The notes under the pieces are model-generated. The model was given only the letters and a program-made list of their open reading frames with translations. It had not been told where the DNA came from and did not search any database. The position numbers were made by a program, and so were the translations under genes. From the NCBI GenBank assembly GCA_024404475.1, contig JAKSPV010000087.1, forward strand, positions 1 to 6,158: DNA of 6,158 nt, read 5' to 3'. Each line of letters begins with the position of its first letter. The first letter of the stretch is position 1. Below are positions 1-4,760 of the stretch, one piece after another. This DNA is from Clostridia bacterium. GTDB lineage: Bacteria > Bacillota > Clostridia > Oscillospirales > CAG-272.

Positions 1-11
1 AGAAAATCACG

Positions 12-41
12 ATTTTATGTAAAAAAAGAACTTTTAGGCAA
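12..41 (-). promoter_or_regulatory. Possible leftward SigA-type promoter
   Basis: Read on the minus strand, TTGCCT (36-41) and TAAAAT (12-17) are separated by 18 nt. The -10 matches the consensus at five of six positions and the -35 at its TTG. It would drive a gene beyond the left edge. The surrounding DNA is AT-rich, so a chance match is quite possible. I saw no gene or other clear structure in 1-124. Confidence 0.25.
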
Positions 42-124
42 TATGACGACAAGAAATGTGGTGTTATTAAATCATTGTACGCTTCGTGTGATATTTTTGT
101 TACAAATCATGTCATATTTGGTGT

Positions 125-152
125 AAAAATCGGGGCAACAGTCCCGCTTTTT
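125..152 (-). terminator. Intrinsic terminator of the seven-helix membrane protein gene
   Basis: A CGGG/CCCG stem (131-134 with 143-146) with an 8-nt loop is extended, after one mismatch, by five A-T pairs (125-129 with 148-152). On the minus strand it ends in TTTTT and begins just after the TGA stop at 156-158. The flanking A and T runs mean it could also work on the plus strand. Confidence 0.7.
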
Positions 153-155
153 ATT

Positions 156-830
156 TCATTTCTGTTCCGTTCGTTTCAGCGCAATCAGCGACGCGACGAA
201 TAAGAGGCACAGCGCCAGAATGATATACAGGTGTGCGAGCCCGTTATAGTTGAACGCCCAGATGATCCGCACCCACCCCTCGCGGCGGATCTGCCAATAG
301 AGTGCACCGAGCAGCGGGATCAGTGCCGAAAGCATCACACGGTCTGCCCTGCCCTCACGCCGTACAGCGCTGCGGACGGTGATGCAGAATCCGGCAATAC
401 CAACGACACCCGCGACGATAACAAATGCACGGATCATATCCTTAACGAAGAACACGTCGAGGATCATGATCGTCAAATAGGCAGCCAGAAGCGCGACGTG
501 AAGTCCGATCACGATACCCCGGCTCGGCATTTTCTCTCGGAAACGGTAAAGCGCAAGCAGAAAAAACGCGGCGACGCTCTCGAACATCACGGCATAAAGC
601 GGTATCCACATAAGCCGGAACATCATGCCCGTGCAGAAATAATGGGCGATGAAACCGAGCAGACATGAGGCGGCAAGCGACGCAAAAAAGAGCAGCCAAA
701 GACGTTTCTCTTCGCGCTTTTCGGTTTTCCTGCACGCAATAACGGCAATCATCGGCAAAAGCATCAGCCCGCCGAAAAGGTCGGTCAGGGCGCCGGTCAA
801 GTTGAGTTCGTAAAGGAGTTCTTCGCTCAA
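156..830 (-). CDS. Seven-helix integral membrane protein of unknown function (possibly DUF6962-like)
   Basis: This 224-residue protein has about seven hydrophobic segments, near residues 13-33, 43-64, 72-95, 104-125, 133-153, 163-181 and 197-217, joined by short Arg/Lys-rich loops. It is therefore a plasma-membrane protein with almost no soluble part. Polar residues that could matter are H63 in GFIAHYF and N194, N196 and H200 in AFNYNGLAHLY near the last helix. The size, helix count and FN-N--H pattern recall an uncharacterised 7TM family (DUF6962) and, more distantly, CREST-type membrane hydrolases, but I cannot confirm either. The start is TTG at 828-830, chosen because AGGGGGG lies 6 nt upstream. 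The next in-frame Met is at residue 23, inside the first helix. It appears monocistronic, with a promoter at 862-890 and a terminator directly after the stop. Function unknown. Confidence 0.8.
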   Translation of the reverse strand: MSEELLYELNLTGALTDLFGGLMLLPMIAVIACRKTEKREEKRLWLLFFASLAASCLLGFIAHYFCTGMMFRLMWIPLYAVMFESVAAFFLLALYRFREKMPSRGIVIGLHVALLAAYLTIMILDVFFVKDMIRAFVIVAGVVGIAGFCITVRSAVRREGRADRVMLSALIPLLGALYWQIRREGWVRIIWAFNYNGLAHLYIILALCLLFVASLIALKRTEQK

Positions 831-861
831 AGGGATCCCCCCTATTCTGTGATTATGCTTT

Positions 862-890
862 ATTTTAGCACGGAATCAAGAAAAAAGCAA
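862..890 (-). promoter_or_regulatory. Probable extended -10 promoter for the seven-helix membrane protein gene
   Basis: On the minus strand, TTGCTT (885-890) and TAAAAT (862-867) are separated by 17 nt, and TGC directly before the -10 gives an extended -10 (TGn). It lies in the gap after the upstream gene's terminator and overlaps that terminator's T-rich tail, so the downstream gene would have its own start of transcription. The leader would be about 25 nt. Confidence 0.45.
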
Positions 891-891
891 T

Positions 892-916
892 AAAAAAGGC
901 CGCCCGACGGGCGACC
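892..916 (-). terminator. Intrinsic terminator of the DUF4870-like gene
   Basis: On the minus strand GGTCGCCC, a GTC loop and GGGCGGCC form an 8-bp stem with one G-U pair, followed directly by TTTTTT (892-897) and a second T6 run (881-886). It begins 14 nt after the TAA stop at 930-932. This is a textbook Rho-independent terminator. Confidence 0.9.
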
Positions 917-929
917 CTATGTTTACTTC

Positions 930-1310
930 TTATTTCAGGAGTTTGAACTTGCCGATCAGAGGCAGTTCTTTCGCCTTGCCGTTGCAGACGTTGATGATGC
1001 CGATAACAACAAGAGCGATGATGATGATATCGATCACGAGACCAAGCAGCCAACCGATAAGCGGAATTTTGCCGAGGATCGAAGAAACGATAGCAAGAAT
1101 AATGTCAACGATCAGAAGCACGAGGCCCTGGTTAGCATGGAAACGAGCAAACTTGGATTCTTTCGCAGCGAAGATCGGAATCAGCACGAGGATACCGAGA
1201 TATGCGAGAACACCCATAAGTTTGTTGCCTTCCACATCTTCCTTCGTGTATTCGGAGGTCGTGTCGGGCGTGTTGTTCAGTTCATTGAACTTGTCCTTAA
1301 AGTCAGCCAT
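930..1310 (-). CDS. Small DUF4870/Tic20-like membrane protein
   Basis: This 126-residue protein has a hydrophilic, acidic N-terminus (about 1-28) followed by three hydrophobic segments near 31-48, 62-80 and 83-107 and a short basic tail. The stretch SKFARFHANQGL (52-63), between the first two helices, is the hallmark of the DUF4870/Tic20-like superfamily of small bacterial membrane proteins, whose role is not established. The tail ELPLIGKFKLLK is also usual there. The ATG at 1308-1310 was chosen over a longer frame opening at 1382 because AAGGAG (1318-1323) sits 7 nt upstream and because the longer frame would begin upstream of the predicted transcription start. A strong promoter and a terminator flank it, so it is a single-gene unit, divergent from the tRNA gene. 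The membrane location is clear; the function is not known. Confidence 0.88.
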   Translation of the reverse strand: MADFKDKFNELNNTPDTTSEYTKEDVEGNKLMGVLAYLGILVLIPIFAAKESKFARFHANQGLVLLIVDIILAIVSSILGKIPLIGWLLGLVIDIIIIALVVIGIINVCNGKAKELPLIGKFKLLK

Positions 1311-1380
1311 TGTTTTTCTCCTTAGAAAAAATATTTTTGAATCAATTCCGAAAAAGATGTGAAATTGTTTCGGTATAATC

Positions 1381-1409
1381 ATTATAGTGTATCACTTCTC
1401 ATTTTGCAA
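1381..1409 (-). promoter_or_regulatory. Strong SigA-type promoter of the DUF4870-like gene
   Basis: On the minus strand TTGCAA (1404-1409) and a perfect TATAAT (1381-1386) are separated by 17 nt. Transcription would start near 1374, leaving a leader of about 63 nt that carries the AAGGAG site. The leader opens with CCGAAA (1368-1373), which can pair with TTTCGG (plus-strand 1348-1353) as a 5'-terminal hairpin with a 14-nt loop. Confidence 0.75.
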
Positions 1410-1470
1410 TAGTTTTTCACAAAAAAAGCAAAAAGGCGGATCTCATACAGGCGCCCCTGCCCGGTTTATC

Positions 1471-1499
1471 TTGACAGAAACATCAAACCGTGATACAAT
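1471..1499 (+). promoter_or_regulatory. Strong SigA-type extended -10 promoter of tRNA-Leu
   Basis: A perfect TTGACA (1471-1476) and TACAAT (1494-1499) are separated by 17 nt, with TGA (1491-1493) giving an extended -10. Transcription should start at 1506 or 1507, only two or three bases before the mature tRNA 5' end. CGGTTT (1462-1467) and AAACCG (1485-1490) form a dyad around the -35. No equally good promoter was found between the tRNA and the downstream CDS. Confidence 0.85.
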
Positions 1500-1508
1500 A
1501 CGGGCAAC

Positions 1509-1591
1509 GCGGGTATGGCGGAATTGGCAGACGCGACGGATTTAGGATCCGTTGGGCAACCGTGCAGGTTCAAGTCCTGTTACCCGCACCA
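1509..1591 (+). tRNA. tRNA-Leu (anticodon UAG)
   Basis: The acceptor arms GCGGGTA (1509-1515) and TACCCGC (1581-1587) pair over seven bases, with discriminator A at 1588 and CCA encoded at 1589-1591. The anticodon stem ACGGA/TCCGT encloses TTTAGGA (1541-1547), so the anticodon is TAG (1543-1545) with G at position 37, as expected for a leucine CUN reader. An 11-nt variable region with a short stem marks a class II tRNA. The T arm has GCAGG, TTCAAGT and CCTGT. All parts look intact. Confidence 0.96.
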
Positions 1592-1599
1592 TATCAAAT

Positions 1600-1620
1600 G
1601 CGGCATAGCCGCTGTCTTTT
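1600..1620 (+). terminator. Short hairpin with T-rich tail between tRNA-Leu and the hydrolase gene (weak terminator or attenuator)
   Basis: GCGGC (1600-1604), an ATA loop and GCCGC (1608-1612) form a five-pair all-GC stem followed by TGTCTTTT (1613-1620). It begins 9 nt after the tRNA and ends directly before the GGAGG site of the downstream CDS. The short stem and broken T run suggest incomplete termination, which would let some transcripts continue into the CDS. Confidence 0.5.
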
Positions 1621-1631
1621 CGGAGGACATT

Positions 1632-3659
1632 ATGGAACAGACGAACAATCGCCGGGTGTACGGGATTTCCGTCGCCAACCCGGTCGTCGTTGACAAAGCA
1701 TACCTCAAAAAAACGGTCGATTACGCCATTGAAAACGGCATCAACCATATTCAGATCATAGGCCCGATCCACGATCCCGTGCGCGGCAACCTCGACGGCA
1801 TGACCGTCTACAAAAAGTACGCGCAGTTCAACGAGGGACGCGACACCGCGTTCATCAAAAATACGATGGAAGCGTTCGCCGAAGTCCTGCCGCGCGCAAG
1901 AGAGCACGGTATCAAGCTCTACGTCTGGCACCACGAGCTCGAGCTGCCGGACGATTTCGGCAAGGTCTTCCCTGAAACGCTCAACGAATACGCCGATTTC
2001 GAGGTCACGCACCCGATCATCAAGGACTTTCTCGAACACAAGGTCTATGATTTCTTCGAGGAATACCCGACCGTGGACGGCATCGTTCTGACGCTGCACG
2101 AGACGAAAGTCCCGCTTCTGAAGCTCAAAAGTCAGAAACTCGGCCGCACCGAACGCGTCAAGTACGTCACTGAGATTCTGTATAATGCCTGTAAAAAACT
2201 CGGCAAGGAGCTGATCGTCCGCCCGTTCGCCAGCATCCCCGAGGACTACAAGATGCTGATGCAGGCGTACGCCGAGATCTCCACCGATCTGCCCGTCATG
2301 GACAAATGGACGCAGTTTGACTGGAGTCTGTGTCTCCCGCACAACGCGTTCTTCCGCGAGATCAAACAGAACCCGCTCATGGTCGAGACCGATATTTTCG
2401 GCGAATATTTCGGCAAGGGGCGCCTGCCGCTCATGCTGCTCGAACACATCAAGGAAAAGGTCGAATACTGCGAGAGCTTCCCTATTCTCGGCTACGCCTC
2501 ACGCATAGACCGCAACGGCATGGTGCCGTTTGACGACGTGAACGAGGTCAACCTCGACATCATGAACGCGACGATCCACGGTGAGTCGCCCGAGGCAGCC
2601 GCCCGCGCGTTCTTCGCGCGACGCTATCCCGGCGTCGGCGACGAGGTCTATGATCTCATGCTGCCGACCGAGGACATCCTCCGCCGGATCATTTACCTCA
2701 AAGGGTACTATTTCAGCGAGCTCAGCTACTTCCCGACGCTCAATCACTGCAAGAATCACTTCTACTTCGAGATGATGAAGGAAAACTTCGCGATCCGCTC
2801 GAACGAATGGTTCATTCCGATTGGCTGGGAGCGCGGTCCGATGGCGGGCGTCATCGCCGAAAAGGCAAGCGCCGCCGCCGAAGCACGGGGACTGCTTGAG
2901 AAACTCGAATCGCTGAAAGACCGCTTCACCGCCGAGGACTACGCGGCGCTTCTCCTCAAATACCGCAACCTCGTGCTTGTCGCGGAGGTCTGGCAGACGC
3001 TTCAGGAGACGTTCCTCCACTACGCACGGTACTTTGAAACGAAAGACGCGGCGGAGGAAGCGGCGCTCATGACGTCGCTCGACAAGCTCGCATCGCAGAA
3101 CGAAGCCGGCGAAAAACTGCTCGGCAAGCGGTTCTACTGCCTCCTCGGCAACGAAGACAGCTACGTGGACTTCATCGGCAATTTCGTCCGTGAGACGCGC
3201 GAGAGTTTCGTCGCCGAAAAAGCCGAAGACGAGGCGCTTCGCCGCGCGAACGTCCTTGACTACGTCATCTGCGGCGGCGGCAGCGAGGGGCACAAGCTGA
3301 TGAAGGAAGTCAACTTCAGCGACACGCGCTTCCGTGGCGGCGAATTTTGCCGCTTCCCCGGTAACGCGAAGGGTGCCGACTGGAGCCGCGTCAACGCGCA
3401 TGGCTGGTTCAGCTACGAGCTTGCCGTCCGTCCGGACGCCGATACGACGTTCGAGATCACGCTCGGCTCGCTCAGCGACAAGCTCGCGCTCCGCGTGACG
3501 CTCGACGGCGAGGAGACCGAGATCCGCGAGCCGCTTCCCGCGGGTGAGCAGAAGACGCTTTGCCTCACGAGAAAGCCGGACGGCAAAACGGCGGCACGCA
3601 TCCGCATCGACCGCGTATCGGGCGATATGCCGTGCGTCTTCCGCATCGTCACGAAATAA
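1632..3659 (+). CDS. Putative cytoplasmic glycoside hydrolase, distantly alpha-glucuronidase (GH67)-like
   Basis: This 675-residue protein seems to have three parts. Residues 8-330 alternate strands and helices like a TIM barrel, 335-545 are largely helical, and 555-675 form a beta-rich C-terminal domain containing HGWFSYELAV (590-599). The barrel has sugar-pocket-like motifs: WHHE (99-102), TLHET (154-158), DKWTQFDW (224-231) and VETDIFGEYFGKG (251-263). The last resembles the E---T-EY-G region of GH67 alpha-glucuronidases. E102, E157, E252, D254 and E258 are candidate acidic catalytic or binding residues. Canonical GH67 enzymes have a beta domain before the barrel that is absent here, so this is at best a relative, with unknown substrate. 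There is no signal peptide, so it would act on imported oligosaccharides. The ATG at 1632 follows GGAGG (1622-1626) by 5 nt. A longer in-frame start at 1515 would translate the tRNA and is wrong. The CDS is certain; the activity is inferred. Confidence 0.72.
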   Translation: MEQTNNRRVYGISVANPVVVDKAYLKKTVDYAIENGINHIQIIGPIHDPVRGNLDGMTVYKKYAQFNEGRDTAFIKNTMEAFAEVLPRAREHGIKLYVWHHELELPDDFGKVFPETLNEYADFEVTHPIIKDFLEHKVYDFFEEYPTVDGIVLTLHETKVPLLKLKSQKLGRTERVKYVTEILYNACKKLGKELIVRPFASIPEDYKMLMQAYAEISTDLPVMDKWTQFDWSLCLPHNAFFREIKQNPLMVETDIFGEYFGKGRLPLMLLEHIKEKVEYCESFPILGYASRIDRNGMVPFDDVNEVNLDIMNATIHGESPEAAARAFFARRYPGVGDEVYDLMLPTEDILRRIIYLKGYYFSELSYFPTLNHCKNHFYFEMMKENFAIRSNEWFIPIGWERGPMAGVIAEKASAAAEARGLLEKLESLKDRFTAEDYAALLLKYRNLVLVAEVWQTLQETFLHYARYFETKDAAEEAALMTSLDKLASQNEAGEKLLGKRFYCLLGNEDSYVDFIGNFVRETRESFVAEKAEDEALRRANVLDYVICGGGSEGHKLMKEVNFSDTRFRGGEFCRFPGNAKGADWSRVNAHGWFSYELAVRPDADTTFEITLGSLSDKLALRVTLDGEETEIREPLPAGEQKTLCLTRKPDGKTAARIRIDRVSGDMPCVFRIVTK

Positions 3660-3670
3660 ATACACAAGCA

Positions 3671-3699
3671 AGAACGGTCGCCCGGAGGGCGGCCGTTCT
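3671..3699 (+). terminator. Strong 3'-UTR hairpin after the hydrolase gene
   Basis: The two 13-nt arms (3671-3683 and 3687-3699) pair fully with one G-U pair around a GGA loop, 11 nt after the TAA stop. On the plus strand the following bases, ATGTTTCGG, are only weakly T-rich, so it may protect the 3' end or assist the terminator downstream. On the minus strand the following sequence, TGCTTGTGTATTTATTT, is richer in T, so it might stop transcripts arriving from the DUF11 gene. Confidence 0.6.
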
Positions 3700-3722
3700 A
3701 TGTTTCGGAGGGAGTCAGACGC

Positions 3723-3755
3723 GGGTGCTGCCGGATATGGCAGCACCCCTTTTTT
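3723..3755 (+). terminator. Intrinsic terminator of the hydrolase gene
   Basis: GGGTGCTGCC (3723-3732), a GGATAT loop and GGCAGCACCC (3739-3748) form a perfect 10-bp stem. One C and TTTTTT (3750-3755) follow. It is the second of two tandem hairpins behind the hydrolase gene and a complete Rho-independent terminator on the plus strand. Confidence 0.93.
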
Positions 3756-3766
3756 GAACGTCCCAG

Positions 3767-3784
3767 AGGCGCCGGGCGGCGCCT
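3767..3784 (-). terminator. GC-rich hairpin after the DUF11 gene, doubtful terminator
   Basis: AGGCGCC and GGCGCCT pair perfectly over seven bases with a 4-nt loop, starting 14 nt after the DUF11 stop codon. No T run follows on the minus strand (CTGGGACGTTC), so it could be a 3'-end stabiliser, or a helper to the hairpin at 3671-3699, rather than an autonomous terminator. Confidence 0.3.
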
Positions 3785-3798
3785 GCCGATTCTCTTTT

Positions 3799-4656
3799 TC
3801 AGAGCGTGCCGGTCGCGGTCACGGTCGTCACGCCGGGCGTCGTCAGGACATTGCCGGTCGCCGGATCCTGCGTGAAGGTCGCCGGAGGAACGGTGATCAC
3901 GCCGCTGATCGTACTGAACACACCCGTCGCCGGGTTGTAGGTGTACTCCCGCGCCGGTGCCAGCGCCGCGCCGTTCAGCGTCGCCGAGACGTTGCGGAGC
4001 AGCGGATCGAACGTATCCGTGAGGATGACGTCGTCGTCCGCGATCGCCGCCGTGTTGCCGTAGTTCTGGATCACGAACGTATAGGTGAGCGTGCCGTTAT
4101 CCGCCACGGGAACGGGATCAATCGACTTCGTGATCATGAGGTTCGGCGCGGCTTCCGCGGTGACGGTTTCGGCGAGCGGCGGCGGCGTTGCGGCGCCGGT
4201 GCCGTTTACCGTTGCGGTGTTCGTGATCGCGCCGTCTGTCGCCAGAGGCGCCGTCCCGTTGACGGCGGCTTCATAGACGATCATAAGATTGCTTCCCGCC
4301 GGAAGCGTGATGCCCGAGAAGACGAGCGGCGGACCCGGCGTGACGGTCGGTGCCGGTTGGAGGACACCGTCGATATAGACACGCACGGAATCGGGCGTAT
4401 AGGTCAGGGGCGTTGCCGTAACACCCGGCGATACCGTGTACTGACCGAGGTCGTCGCTCACGCTGAGGTTCGGCAGCGGCGTCGTACCGTTGTTGACGAC
4501 GCTGATGATATAGGTGACGTCGTCGTCTCTCGCGTAAGTGTCGATGAGTGCCGTTTTCGTACCTGAAACGGGATCCGTGATCTCACCGACCGCCACGTTG
4601 GAGTTGACGACCGTATTGTTGTAAAGCAGTTGTGCCTGGTTGGTGAATTGTGCCAT
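3799..4656 (-). CDS. Two-module DUF11 repeat protein, no signal peptide or anchor
   Basis: This 285-residue, Thr/Pro/Ala/Val-rich acidic protein has two Ig-like DUF11 modules. The first spans about 30-165, with VTYIISVVNNGTTPLPNLSVSD at its core and ITNTATV near its end. The second spans about 170-285, beginning ITKSIDPVPVADNGTLTYTF, followed by NYGNTAA and VILTDTFDP. The N-terminus, MAQFTNQAQLLYNN followed by VNSN, is in my recollection typical of short clostridial DUF11 proteins. DUF11 is usually found in surface or secreted adhesive proteins, yet there is no signal peptide, transmembrane helix or sorting motif. It has no Cys, Trp or His and only two lysines (K34, K177), one at the start of each module. 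The ATG at 4654-4656 follows AGGGAG (4664-4669) by 7 nt. An in-frame ATG at 4689 lies within a hairpin and was rejected. A spore-surface or assembly role is a guess from the promoter motif. Confidence 0.82.
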   Translation of the reverse strand: MAQFTNQAQLLYNNTVVNSNVAVGEITDPVSGTKTALIDTYARDDDVTYIISVVNNGTTPLPNLSVSDDLGQYTVSPGVTATPLTYTPDSVRVYIDGVLQPAPTVTPGPPLVFSGITLPAGSNLMIVYEAAVNGTAPLATDGAITNTATVNGTGAATPPPLAETVTAEAAPNLMITKSIDPVPVADNGTLTYTFVIQNYGNTAAIADDDVILTDTFDPLLRNVSATLNGAALAPAREYTYNPATGVFSTISGVITVPPATFTQDPATGNVLTTPGVTTVTATGTL

Positions 4657-4663
4657 GAATGGT

Positions 4664-4702
4664 CTCCCTCGATGGAATTGTAAAGCCAAGGGAGGGCTTT
4701 AC
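4664..4702 (-). promoter_or_regulatory. 5'-UTR hairpin with a loop complementary to the DUF11 ribosome binding site
   Basis: On the minus strand GTAAAGCC and GGCTTTAC (plus-strand 4695-4702 and 4680-4687) form a perfect 8-bp stem with the loop CTCCCTT (4688-4694). Ten bases after the stem lies GAGGGAG, the Shine-Dalgarno sequence. Loop bases CTCCCT can pair with AGGGAG over six positions, giving an H-type pseudoknot that would hide the site. The pairing is visible in the sequence; the regulatory role is inferred. Confidence 0.45.
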
Positions 4703-4708
4703 GGTAAC

Positions 4709-4735
4709 AGTATATGAAACCCCGGGCACTGCGGT
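4709..4735 (-). promoter_or_regulatory. Possible SigK-like promoter of the DUF11 gene
   Basis: On the minus strand CATATACT (4709-4716) fits the CATANNNT core of mother-cell sigma-K promoters, and an AC dinucleotide (4734-4735) lies 17 nt upstream, as in that consensus. It also contains TATACT, five of six for SigA, but no SigA -35 is present. Transcription would begin near 4702, the first base of the leader hairpin. The motif carries little information, so chance is a real alternative. Confidence 0.3.
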
Positions 4736-4747
4736 GTCCGGGGTTTC
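4716..4747 (-). terminator. 14-bp hairpin after purL, without a T run
   Basis: The arms 4716-4729 and 4734-4747 pair over 14 positions with one G-U pair and a 4-nt loop, 13 nt after the purL stop. On the minus strand it continues as ATATACTG, not a T run, so it may be a weak terminator or a transcript-end stabiliser. Its last base is also the first base of the CATATACT element. Confidence 0.5.
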
Positions 4748-4760
4748 GCGAGGAAGTTAT

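Noticed and set aside
1..124. AT-rich left edge as a possible attachment site, origin or small RNA
   Set aside because: No repeats, no tRNA-derived end and no convincing structure were seen, only a low-confidence promoter.
1515..1631. N-terminal extension of the hydrolase (starting MAELADATDLGS)
   Set aside because: This peptide is a translation of the tRNA-Leu gene. The real start at 1632 has a good ribosome binding site.
1542..2447. Minus-strand ORF of 301 codons ending in VTGLEPARLPNGS
   Set aside because: It is antisense to the hydrolase and its end is antisense tRNA, a familiar annotation artefact. It has no plausible domain.
2499..3746. Minus-strand ORF of 415 codons
   Set aside because: It is a shadow of the GC-rich hydrolase gene and runs through its terminator hairpins. 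Its composition is low-complexity and rich in Arg, Ala, Glu and Val.
3544..4566. Plus-strand ORF of 340 codons
   Set aside because: It crosses the hydrolase stop and terminators and is antisense to DUF11. It is Arg-rich with no recognisable fold.
4657..4689. Longer DUF11 start adding 11 residues (MALQFHRGRPF)
   Set aside because: It would translate the Shine-Dalgarno sequence and half of the leader hairpin, and the conserved MAQFTNQA start has a better-placed ribosome binding site.
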